This document shows positions 8,122 through 15,554 of a DNA stretch of 28,529 bases, piece by piece. The first letter of the stretch is position 1; each line of letters begins with the position of its first letter. The notes under the pieces are model-generated. The model made no database searches. It saw only the letters and a list, made by a program, of their open reading frames with translations, and was not told the DNA's origin. This DNA is from Lewinellaceae bacterium (GTDB lineage Bacteria > Bacteroidota > Bacteroidia > Chitinophagales > Saprospiraceae), in assembly GCA_016712415.1 (NCBI GenBank), contig JADJRC010000033.1, positions 1 to 28,529 on the forward strand, given 5' to 3'. The position numbers were made by a program, and so were the translations under genes.

Positions 8122-9426
8122 ATGGACAACTTAAACTACATCGAACGTTTGCGGGACTTCGAGCAACAATTGCACCAGGATCACCTCCGTCAGGTGGAAC
8201 AAAACCGCGTCTTTGGCGAGCAGGACGGGCGCCGCAACCTGCCCGCCGTGTCCGACGAAATCATGCCGCCCGACGAACGCAACATGCTGGCCCGCTATCA
8301 GTCGAGGGTGGAAGCAGTATCCGGGACGGTGCGACAAATGCTGTTCGACATCAAAGACCGCCTGTGGCAGTCGGCAGTGACCGAAATGAACCAGTGGTCT
8401 GAGACCTGGGTAGCACAACAGGTCAGGAACGCATTGCTGGTTCGTGACAGGCTCCTGCAGGAATCCCGGGATATCCATTTTGATAACCTCAAGGCTTTGG
8501 AAAACGCCCCTTCCTTCGCCCGGGCGAAGGCCGACATCGGGGCTGCCGAAAATCGTCTGCAAGAGGTCTCGCGGATAGTGGGCCGATACGAACTGCACCA
8601 GAAGATAAAGCCTTTCTGGGCCATTGCCATCGCGGTGATCATCGGCATACTGGAAGTGCCGCTGAACTACAAGACTTTTTTCGTTTTCCGGGATTCCTTG
8701 CTCATGACCATGATATTTTCCCTGTCGTTCGTGGTCGTGATGCCGGTAATCGCCCATAGCGCGGGCCGCCTTTTCCGCCAGGCCGGCGAACGACCTGCCT
8801 ACTACCTCATCTCCTTTGCCCTGAGCCTTGGGGCAGTTGTGCTGAGCTACTTTGCCGGCGAATTGCGCACGGATGTGTTGCCGGATGTCCCTGCGGCAAG
8901 CAAGCCTTTTTTCTTCACGGTGAACATGCTGTTTTTTATGGCCGCAGCCATCGCTTCGTTCCTGGCCCACGACCCCAGTATTGCGCTGAGCGACGCCCAC
9001 CGCGCCGTTCAACAGGCACACCGCCGCCATGCCCGCACGCTGGCAAGTTTTGAGAACCGGATACGGGAAGAGACGGAACTTTTTCAACAAAGCAAGGAAG
9101 GTATCCAGCGGAACTTTTCGCAAGCGGAAGCCGCAGCGCAAAACCGGCTGCGGATCGTGCAACAGACGATACACGACGCTACGGCGCTCTACAACCAGGT
9201 GCTGGCGCTGGGGCAACGGCTGGAACGCGAACAACAGGCCTTCTGCCATGCCGCTATTTTGTGCCGGCGCGAAGAGAACCTGAAGTTCCGGACCAACCAC
9301 GCCCAACCGGCAGTCTGGCGGGCGCCACTGCCCGAACTTGCCATGTCGCTGCACCTGGTACCCGAACTTAAATGGCCCCTGGCAGATGTTGCCAGCCCGC
9401 CCCTGGATACCCGGTACGCCAATTAA
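8122..9426 (+). CDS. Cassette gene 3: four-helix membrane protein with coiled coils on both sides
   Basis: 434 residues from ATG 8122; an upstream in-frame ATG at 8017 would translate the regulatory element and is rejected. Residues 1-160 are soluble and highly helical with coiled-coil character. Four membrane helices lie near 164-182, 193-213, 226-245 and 263-282. Residues 290-385 form a second long charged coiled coil, and the tail (386-434) is Pro-rich. An even helix number puts both coiled regions on the same side, probably the cytoplasm. I do not recognise the family. The layout recalls scaffold or ion-motor-like subunits, but the membrane part does not look like MotA/ExbB/ZorA. Context suggests it is the inner-membrane core of the cassette. 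Confidence 0.78.
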   Translation: MDNLNYIERLRDFEQQLHQDHLRQVEQNRVFGEQDGRRNLPAVSDEIMPPDERNMLARYQSRVEAVSGTVRQMLFDIKDRLWQSAVTEMNQWSETWVAQQVRNALLVRDRLLQESRDIHFDNLKALENAPSFARAKADIGAAENRLQEVSRIVGRYELHQKIKPFWAIAIAVIIGILEVPLNYKTFFVFRDSLLMTMIFSLSFVVVMPVIAHSAGRLFRQAGERPAYYLISFALSLGAVVLSYFAGELRTDVLPDVPAASKPFFFTVNMLFFMAAAIASFLAHDPSIALSDAHRAVQQAHRRHARTLASFENRIREETELFQQSKEGIQRNFSQAEAAAQNRLRIVQQTIHDATALYNQVLALGQRLEREQQAFCHAAILCRREENLKFRTNHAQPAVWRAPLPELAMSLHLVPELKWPLADVASPPLDTRYAN

Positions 9427-9473
9427 TCAACCGATCGGAACCGACTTTTTGAACCTTTTACCGTGCTTTTACT

Positions 9474-10223
9474 ATGAAAACCTGCCGCTTTATCATATTA
9501 CTCCTCGCATTCTTCCTGCTCCTTCTGCAAGGGTGCCAACCGGAGCCTCCATCCAACACCGCTGTCTCGGTGCTTTGCGATGTGTCTGAAAAGGCCTTTA
9601 ACGACAGCGCCTTGTACAAGAAGGATATCGCCGCTCTTGCCGGTCTGGTTGCCCGCAATCCCCTGAAAACAGGCGACGGAGGCGGGTGTTTACGCCTTTC
9701 GGCCCTGAATGCGTTGTCACAGAATACTGTACATACTGCAACGCTTCCTGTTTCCGATGCTGATGTTTTGGGTTCTAATCCCTACGTGCGTCAGGATGAG
9801 GTGCAGCAATTTGAAAAGGAAGTTCGAGACGGCTTCGATGCCTTCTGCCGCATATACAGCAAAGATGCCGACCATTCGAAAATATACCAGGGCTTGTGCA
9901 ATGAGTTGACTCGCCTGGCGTCGGATCCTGCCGAACACAGGATCATGGCGGTTTACTCGGATTTTCTGGAAAACAGCGCGCTCTTTTCGCTGTATCCTCC
10001 CGATAATATCCAATGCCTGAACGACCCGGTGCAGTTTGCCGATTCGACCTTGTCCCGCATCTGTCCGCTGCCGGCGCTCGACGGGATAACCATTTACCTG
10101 GTAGCGTACAGGAACGAGAAAAACGACGATACGGTCAATCAGGCGCTCCGTTTCTGGAAGGTGATACTCGAACACCGGGGGGCAACGGTTAACATCGGGG
10201 CTGACCTGAATTCCATGCTTTGA
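9474..10223 (+). CDS. Cassette gene 4: von Willebrand A-like lipoprotein
   Basis: 249 residues with a type II signal peptide: hydrophobic 6-18 and lipobox LQGC, so the lipidated residue is Cys21. The mature part has features of a VWA fold: a first strand ending VSVLCDVSEK (Asp36, Ser38), a later strand with IMAVYSDFLENSALFSLY (Ser162, Asp163), and a final strand/helix ITIYLVAYRN...FWKVILEHRGA (205-236). The MIDAS motif DxSxS is degenerate, with Lys in place of the second Ser (residue 40), so metal binding may be altered. VWA domains usually bind proteins through the metal site. It starts 47 bp after the coiled-coil gene, so co-transcription is likely. The fold is inferred by motif, not by search. 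Confidence 0.74.
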   Translation: MKTCRFIILLLAFFLLLLQGCQPEPPSNTAVSVLCDVSEKAFNDSALYKKDIAALAGLVARNPLKTGDGGGCLRLSALNALSQNTVHTATLPVSDADVLGSNPYVRQDEVQQFEKEVRDGFDAFCRIYSKDADHSKIYQGLCNELTRLASDPAEHRIMAVYSDFLENSALFSLYPPDNIQCLNDPVQFADSTLSRICPLPALDGITIYLVAYRNEKNDDTVNQALRFWKVILEHRGATVNIGADLNSML

Positions 10224-10318
10224 ATCTGCAATAATACCCCGGATATCCATTTTATGCCCCCGAAACGGATGTTTCATTGTCATCAACTCCATTCTTCTAA
10301 ATCAAACCTTTATTTGTC

Positions 10319-11566
10319 ATGCGATACTTTTCTGCCATTGTGCTTGTCCTGCTTTTTTTCCTGCTCCCTCCGACCGGTGTTTTGGGGCAGCCTTCTCCCA
10401 ACGGACAGATCATTGAAGCCTTCAACCAGATGTACTGGTGTTACATGGGGATGCGGGATTCCACGGCGCTCACAGAGGAGGAGTTTGAAACATTTTTCAA
10501 GCAGTCGAAAATGGAATTCAGCAGACTAAAATCCCAGGTGAATTCAAAATACCCGGTTTTTGTTTATCTGTACGACCACATGCGCACGGCGCTGGATGGA
10601 AATACCGTGCTCGCCTGCCGCCACCTGCGCGATGCGTTGACCGAGTTTGAGAAAATTGACAAGATGCCGCTGCAACAGGCGAAGGCGAAAAGGAAGACTT
10701 ACAAGGATACATTCGGTATCGACAAGGATTTCATTATTCGCTTTTATCAGTCCGAAACAGCCCGGTCGCTTGGCCTGGCTCCAGGTCAGGACTGCTCTGG
10801 CAAAGATACGGGCGCGGGGAGTGCCCCTGAACCTGAAAGCAGGCAGGAACCGGCGCCCAGACAGGAAAAGGCGCCTGAAATACCCCGCGAAGGTCCGATC
10901 GAAAAACTCGAAAAACTGCTTTCCCGGGGTTTAATTGATTCTTTTATCGAAATCAGACAACTGGTACAGGGCGACGGCAGGATTATTCCGGGCGAAAATG
11001 GAGTCCCCTATGATGTAAAGTTCAAAAACGCAAAAACACTGGAAGTGCTGTTCTTCGCCGGCGGGGAATATGTCATCGAAGATGATTCGGATGTCAAGCC
11101 CGGCGACCAGTCGCGCTGGAAGGCTTTTTCGCCTGCTATCCAAACGTTCTCGGAATTGGTGATCGGCATTATGCAGGACTACGGGAACAGCGCCTACCAC
11201 GTGTTCGTACAGGGCTCGGCGGACAGCGTTACGTTCAGGCCCAAGCCATTTCATCCGCTTTACGACGATCCATCATTTCATACGATTCCACTGCTGAAAG
11301 TAGACCGGCAACGGCATACGGTAAAAAAAGACACGGTCACCATCGGGAACACATTTACCAACCTGTTCCTGCCCCAGTTACGCGCCGCATTTGTAAAAAG
11401 TTGTCTCCTGTTCAACCATCGGCTGAAAACACGCCCCGATAAAGTGACGATCGTTGAGGGTTCGGTAAAACCGATCAGGGACCTGCAGAAGCGCAATTGC
11501 AGCATCATTATCTATATCGACTGGGAGAAAGCAAAAGAAAATCAACGCCAACCAACAAAAAAATAA
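10319..11566 (+). CDS. Cassette gene 5: exported protein with OmpA-like C-terminal region
   Basis: 415 residues. The signal peptide (1-23) has a probable cleavage site after VLG. Residues 25-155 are a helical domain with Cys41, Cys100 and Cys159. A Pro/Glu/Gln-rich linker (160-192) joins it to the C-terminal part. Residues 240-402 follow the strand/helix order of OmpA-like peptidoglycan-binding domains: strand AYHVFVQGSADSV (292-304) where GHAD is usual, helix TFTNLFLPQLRAAFVKSCLL (345-364) where N..LS..RA is usual, and a final strand RNCSIIIYID (392-401). The motif residues are much diverged, so peptidoglycan binding is not assured. It probably links the cassette to the cell wall. The terminal 14 residues are Lys/Gln-rich. 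Confidence 0.7.
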   Translation: MRYFSAIVLVLLFFLLPPTGVLGQPSPNGQIIEAFNQMYWCYMGMRDSTALTEEEFETFFKQSKMEFSRLKSQVNSKYPVFVYLYDHMRTALDGNTVLACRHLRDALTEFEKIDKMPLQQAKAKRKTYKDTFGIDKDFIIRFYQSETARSLGLAPGQDCSGKDTGAGSAPEPESRQEPAPRQEKAPEIPREGPIEKLEKLLSRGLIDSFIEIRQLVQGDGRIIPGENGVPYDVKFKNAKTLEVLFFAGGEYVIEDDSDVKPGDQSRWKAFSPAIQTFSELVIGIMQDYGNSAYHVFVQGSADSVTFRPKPFHPLYDDPSFHTIPLLKVDRQRHTVKKDTVTIGNTFTNLFLPQLRAAFVKSCLLFNHRLKTRPDKVTIVEGSVKPIRDLQKRNCSIIIYIDWEKAKENQRQPTKK

Positions 11567-11571
11567 AGGAA

Positions 11572-12216
11572 ATGGGACATTCACTACAACCAAACCCGTC
11601 TCCCGAAAAGCCGCCTTCGCCGCGTAAAGTGCCCGGCTGGGCGATACCGCCAATAGTGGCGCTGGCCTGCTGGTTGCTGGTCAACATACCGGGCATGCTT
11701 CCAGAAACAGGGAAAGTGGACCAAATCAATGGAATGCTCCCGCTATTCCTGGCCTTTGTCGCATTCGCCGCCTGCTTTAGCCTTGCCAAATTGTCGGAGC
11801 CGGCGCGCGCTTACGTAGGGATCATCCTGTTTCTGATCGTTTACCTGGGCGCCACTTGGCTGCTGCATTCAGAGGAAGGTGGCCCGCCGCCGCCGCCGCC
11901 TGAAAAGGTCAGGCCCTCTATCCTAAATTATCAACCCAGTCTCGACTTTGATGTCCTGGAGCTAGGCCCGCAGGGAGGTAAAATCTATGTGGAACTCAAA
12001 CCCTGCGACAGGACGCGGGCCGCTTACCCAAAGAAGTTCTATGTGGGAGAGACCACCCAGGAGGGCTGGAATACCTTCTCGCTTCCCATTGCAGATGTTG
12101 ACTGGGCATATGTGAAAACCAGAAACGGCAGTTCCCCGCCCTGCTTCGAAATGCATGTGTATCAACTGGGCGCTTCGGGAGAAGGGGTGCATTTGGGAAC
12201 GATTAAGGTAAAGTAA
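11572..12216 (+). CDS. Cassette gene 6: three-helix membrane protein with C-terminal soluble domain
   Basis: 214 residues from ATG 11572, 5 nt after the previous stop and preceded by AAAGGA, the clearest ribosome binding site in the cassette. A longer frame from 11497 overlaps the previous gene and is not used. The Pro-rich N-terminus (8-22) is followed by membrane helices at about 24-40, 54-72 and 80-98, then a Pro6 linker (105-110) and a soluble domain (115-214) that looks beta-rich (SLDFDVLEL, GKIYVELKPC, CFEMHVYQL). Odd helix number puts the termini on opposite sides. Family not recognised. It is the last gene of the cassette, just before a strong terminator. Confidence 0.72.
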   Translation: MGHSLQPNPSPEKPPSPRKVPGWAIPPIVALACWLLVNIPGMLPETGKVDQINGMLPLFLAFVAFAACFSLAKLSEPARAYVGIILFLIVYLGATWLLHSEEGGPPPPPPEKVRPSILNYQPSLDFDVLELGPQGGKIYVELKPCDRTRAAYPKKFYVGETTQEGWNTFSLPIADVDWAYVKTRNGSSPPCFEMHVYQLGASGEGVHLGTIKVK

Positions 12217-12233
12217 TGTTCAACTCCTTCTGT

Positions 12234-12284
12234 AAAAACGGCTTAGGCATATCACTTTTTATTGATATTCCTAAGCCGTTTTTT
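12234..12284. terminator. Strong bidirectional-looking intrinsic terminator ending the cassette
   Basis: AAAAACGGCTTAGG (12234-12247) pairs perfectly with CCTAAGCCGTTTTT (12270-12283) as a 14-bp stem. The loop contains a further ATATCA/TGATAT stem. T-runs follow on the plus strand, and the A-run before the stem gives a U-tract on the minus strand. It starts 18 nt after the stop at 12216. Confidence 0.9.
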
Positions 12285-12380
12285 GTTAAAATAATGATCC
12301 TGAAATTGTTGATTATCAGCAAAATAATTCGTTTTTTTACCAATATTTGTATGTTTTTTGCTGATTAGCCGTGTTCAATT

Positions 12381-13502
12381 ATGCGTATCCTCATTGCCTC
12401 CGATTCCTTCAAAGACGCCCTGTCTGCACCGGAAGTTTGCCGATCCATTGCCGCAGGCATCCGCCAAAACCAAAGCAATGCCGATATCGCGGTGTTCCCG
12501 CTGGCCGACGGCGGTGAAGGTACCTTTGATGTGCTCTCTTTTCACCTCGACCTGCATACTGTCGAGGTGGATACCTTTGATCCGCTCTTTCGCCCGATCC
12601 GCGCATCCTATGGCCTCAGCGCCGACGGCAGCACGGCTGTGGTAGAACTGGCCGGAGCGTCGGGCTTGCAATTGCTTGCCCGGCAGGAACGCAACCCGCT
12701 CCATACCTCAACCTACGGGACCGGTCTGTTACTGGCAGATGCCATAGACAAGGGTGTTTCAAAAATTATCCTGGCACTTGGCGGCAGTGCCACCAACGAT
12801 GCCGGCGCCGGCATGGCCTCTGCCCTGGGCTGGCATTTTCTGGATGATTCGGGGCGCGAGATAGCCGCAACCGGACTGGGACTTTCCCAGGTCTCCCGGA
12901 TCATACCTCCTGAATTAGTAATTGTGCCGGAGACCGAGGTGATTTGCGACGTCACCAACCCGCTTTTCGGGCCTGAAGGCGCTGCGGTTGTGTACGCCCG
13001 CCAAAAAGGCGCCGACGAATTCAGTATCTCTGTTCTGGACGCCGGCCTGCGCCATGTTGCCCGCCTGGCAGCAGAACAACTGGACAAGGGCGGTCTGGCG
13101 CAAATGCCGGGCGCCGGCGCCGCCGGTGGCGCGGGGTTTGGCGCCATGGCTTTTCTGGGCGCAACCTTGCGCCGCGGCGCCGATCTGGTCATGGATATTG
13201 CCGGATTCGACGATGCCCTGGCGAAAACCGACCTGGTTATCACCGGTGAAGGACAGTTGGACGGACAAACGCTGCACGGCAAACTGGTACAAAGTATTTG
13301 CCGGCGGGCCGCCCGAAGCGGTGTGCCGGTGGTCGCCCTGTGCGGCCGGCTCACTGCCTCCCCCGAACAACTGGCGGCTATCGGCCTGAGGGCGGCATGG
13401 AGCATCAACGAGGTGGAATTGCCCTTGCAGGAAATGCTCGACAAAACGGCTGAAAACCTGACGCGTACGGCAGCGCAGATACCCTTGTCCTGGAATTTGT
13501 GA
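12381..13502 (+). CDS. garK: Glycerate kinase (GarK/GlxK family)
   Basis: 373 residues, the usual length for this family, starting MRILIASDSFKDALSA. Diagnostic segments are PLADGGEGT (40-48), GGSATNDAGAGM (134-145), CDVTNPLFGPEGAA (189-202), PGAGAAGGAGFG (243-254) and ITGEGQLDGQT (287-297). The enzyme phosphorylates D-glycerate with ATP in the cytoplasm; family members mostly make 2-phosphoglycerate. It stands alone after the terminator at 12234-12284, with a 96-bp AT-rich leader, and is convergent with a GntP-family permease that could import its substrate. All motifs are intact. Identification is secure; the product isomer is known for the family only. Confidence 0.96.
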   Translation: MRILIASDSFKDALSAPEVCRSIAAGIRQNQSNADIAVFPLADGGEGTFDVLSFHLDLHTVEVDTFDPLFRPIRASYGLSADGSTAVVELAGASGLQLLARQERNPLHTSTYGTGLLLADAIDKGVSKIILALGGSATNDAGAGMASALGWHFLDDSGREIAATGLGLSQVSRIIPPELVIVPETEVICDVTNPLFGPEGAAVVYARQKGADEFSISVLDAGLRHVARLAAEQLDKGGLAQMPGAGAAGGAGFGAMAFLGATLRRGADLVMDIAGFDDALAKTDLVITGEGQLDGQTLHGKLVQSICRRAARSGVPVVALCGRLTASPEQLAAIGLRAAWSINEVELPLQEMLDKTAENLTRTAAQIPLSWNL

Positions 13503-13506
13503 CCCA

Positions 13507-13988
13507 CCCCGTCTGACCCACCCCGTCTGACGCGCCAGCGTCTGTACGGGGAAGCCCCAACATTTTCGGCGGCTAAACCCGCCGGTACGTTTTCGGCTTC
13601 TGACGCGCCAGCATCTGTACGGGAGCCCCACCCCGTCTGACGCGTCAGCGTCTGTACGGGAAGCCCTAACATTTTCGGCGGCTAAACCCGCCGGTACGTT
13701 TTCGCTTCTGACGCGCCAGCGTCTGTACGGGAGCCCCACCCCGTCTGACGCGTCAGCGTCTGTACGGGGAAGCCCCAACATTTTCGGCGGCTAAACCCGC
13801 CGGTACGTTTTCGGCTTCTGACGCGTCAGCGTCTGTACGGGAGCCCCACCCCGTCTGACGCGTCAGCGTCTGTACGGGGAAGCCCAACATTTTCGGCGGC
13901 TAAACCCGCCGGTACGTTTTCGGCTTCTGACGCGTCAGCGTCTGTACGGGAGCCCCACCCCGTCTGACGCGTCAGCGTCTGTACGGGG
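13507..13988 (+). repeat. Tandem array of ~110-bp GC-rich units with internal hairpins
   Basis: Units begin CCCCGTCTGACGCG at 13521, 13631, 13739, 13849 and 13958, with periods of 110, 108, 110 and 109 bp; the fifth copy is partial and a short fragment precedes the first at 13507. Each unit contains two copies of the near-palindrome GACGCGTCAGCGTC (or GACGCGCCAGCGTC), a TCTGTACGGG tail, and a second hairpin CGGCGGCTAAACCCGCCG. Copies differ by a few substitutions and 1-2 nt indels. The region fills the gap between the convergent kinase and permease genes. Long open frames across it are repeat artefacts. Confidence 0.95.
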
Positions 13989-14034
13989 ATGACCAACGAA
14001 CCATTCCCGTACAGACGCTGGCGCGTCAGACGGG
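13959..14034. repeat. Large hairpin: last repeat copy and its inverted copy
   Basis: The 29-nt segment 13959-13987 (CCCGTCTGACG...GTACGGG) is matched as reverse complement by 14006-14034, with a single mismatch (GTC versus GCC in the centre) and an 18-nt loop. It lies between the convergent 3' ends and could stop transcription from both sides, though there is no T-tract. Confidence 0.88.
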
Positions 14035-14078
14035 ACGGGACGCATCATATATAGAATGACAGAGATACCTCATGCGAA

Positions 14079-15437
14079 TCAGGAGATAAAAAAGCCGGCG
14101 TTGCAATTGATGAAATACTTTACCAGCCATAGCGTCAGAAAACCGCTACAGCCCATGATTAGTGTAGCGGTGGAAAAGACGCGCAGCGTCGCGGGCACCG
14201 GCAATTGTCCAAAACGCGACACCACCCAAAAGTAGGAGTCGTTGGCGTGAGAAAGGGTCATAGAACCGCAGCCCATCGCCATCAGGGCAAATAATCGGCC
14301 CGTTTCGTCGTCGAGTCCCAACGCAGGCAAAAAAGGCGCTATAATCGCTGAAGTAGTGATGACGGCCACAGTCGACGAGCCTTGCGCTGTTTTCAAAATA
14401 GCCGCCAGCAGAAAGGGCGCCCACAGCCCAAGGCCACTTCCGCTCAGCCAGGGCCCGTAAACCTCACCGGGGCCGAGCGCATTGATGACCGCTCCGAAAG
14501 CGCCGCCCGCCGCCGTTACCGCCAGAATGGGCCCGCTTTTTTCGATAGCACTCTCAAGCACACCATTGATAAGCGTTTTATCCCGTTTTTCAAACAGAAA
14601 CATGCTGATTACGATGCCCGTGAATAACGCTGCCACCGGATCGCCCGTAAACCGGATGATGGAAAACAGCGCGCCGGAGTCCCCGGAAGGGAAAAAGGTA
14701 AGCGCCGACCGCATTGCGATCAGTACAATGGGCACGGCAATGGGAAGCAGGGCAAACAACGGGCGGGGATTCTTGCCGGATACGGCAGGAGCCTGTTCTG
14801 AGGGTGTATCGGGGCCGGTTTCCGTCCATTCCCGGTTTTTGCTTTGCCACCGGATCCAGAACCAGGCAGACAGGATGGGCACAATGGCCAGCACGGCGCC
14901 GGCAAGCATGGCCTTGCCCAGGTCGACCTGCATGGCGCCTGCGGCGGCTGAAATGCCGGGATGCGGCGGCGCCAGGCAATGGATGCCGAACAGGGCCGTA
15001 GCGAGGCCCGTTATCAGCCTGATGTGCTGCCCTTTGGTTTGCCTGGAAAGCATCAGCGCAAGTCCGGAAAGCACCACAAAACCCGAATCGCAGAAAATCG
15101 GCAGTCCCACTACATAACCGGTCAGCGATATGGCCTGCGGGGCGTTGCCGGCGCCGGTTTTGTCCAGCATGTACCGCGCCAGGCTCATGGTGGCGCCGCT
15201 GCGGTCGAGCAGAGCGCCCAGGGTGGCGCCGAAGATGATGAGCAATCCGATCTTTTCAAGGGTAGTGCCAAAACCGCTGCGGATAGCCTGGAGCACGCCG
15301 GCGCCGTCGAGCCCTGCGGCAAGGCCGGTTACCATAGCGACAGCGATCAGGACAAAAAAAGTGCTGAAGCGGTACCGCGAACTGAGCAGGACAATGGCTG
15401 CAATGCTGCAGAGCAACAAGATGGAGGTGAAAAGCAT
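14079..15437 (-). CDS. GntP-family permease (gluconate/glycerate-type organic acid transporter)
   Basis: 452 residues from ATG 15437; an upstream in-frame TTG at 15461 is a weaker choice. About twelve hydrophobic helices span the whole length, and family-typical segments are present: GATLGALLDRSGA, GLPIFCDSGFVVLSGLA, CLAPPHPGISAAAG, ILKTAQGSSTVAVITTSAI and GCGSMTLSHANDSYFWVVSRF. Family members import gluconate, D-glycerate or related sugar acids with protons. Facing the glycerate kinase across the repeat array, it most likely takes up glycerate or a compound converted to it; that substrate is inference. A hydrophilic loop near 207-230 follows the sixth or seventh helix. Confidence 0.92.
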   Translation of the reverse strand: MLFTSILLLCSIAAIVLLSSRYRFSTFFVLIAVAMVTGLAAGLDGAGVLQAIRSGFGTTLEKIGLLIIFGATLGALLDRSGATMSLARYMLDKTGAGNAPQAISLTGYVVGLPIFCDSGFVVLSGLALMLSRQTKGQHIRLITGLATALFGIHCLAPPHPGISAAAGAMQVDLGKAMLAGAVLAIVPILSAWFWIRWQSKNREWTETGPDTPSEQAPAVSGKNPRPLFALLPIAVPIVLIAMRSALTFFPSGDSGALFSIIRFTGDPVAALFTGIVISMFLFEKRDKTLINGVLESAIEKSGPILAVTAAGGAFGAVINALGPGEVYGPWLSGSGLGLWAPFLLAAILKTAQGSSTVAVITTSAIIAPFLPALGLDDETGRLFALMAMGCGSMTLSHANDSYFWVVSRFGQLPVPATLRVFSTATLIMGCSGFLTLWLVKYFINCNAGFFIS

Positions 15438-15485
15438 GTTGGTAATGTTATGGCATAACAATTGAAGTGCAAATAATTTTACGGC

Positions 15486-15506
15486 ATTTCACAAAATATG
15501 TGAAAT
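15486..15506. promoter_or_regulatory. Perfect 8-bp inverted repeat between the permease and subtilase genes
   Basis: ATTTCACA (15486-15493) and TGTGAAAT (15499-15506) flank a 5-nt AAATA spacer, 48 nt before the subtilase ATG and 49 nt upstream of the permease start. It resembles the ATTTCGCA/TGCGAAAT elements with the central base changed. It may be an operator for either gene. Confidence 0.5.
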
Positions 15507-15554
15507 CTTATTTTATTTACATCGCTTTTTAAAGAAAAGTCAACTCAACCTGCA

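Noticed and set aside
8131..9354. 407-residue minus-strand frame
   Set aside because: Antisense shadow of the coiled-coil membrane gene, caused by GC-rich codon positions; no motif or start context.
8122..11566. Zorya-like ZorA/ZorB motor pair (coiled-coil membrane protein plus OmpA-like protein)
   Set aside because: The membrane segment does not show MotA/ExbB-like features, the OmpA-like protein has a cleavable signal rather than a MotB-like anchor, and no ZorC/ZorD-type genes are present.
12713..13781. Long minus-strand frames (up to 319 residues) over the glycerate kinase 3' end and the repeat array
   Set aside because: They are antisense to a secure gene and then run through the tandem repeats (recurring RTDADASDGVGLPY); no independent support.
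15486..15506. CRP-type binding site
   Set aside because: The half-sites are in the order TCACA-N-TGTGA, the reverse of the CRP consensus TGTGA-N6-TCACA.
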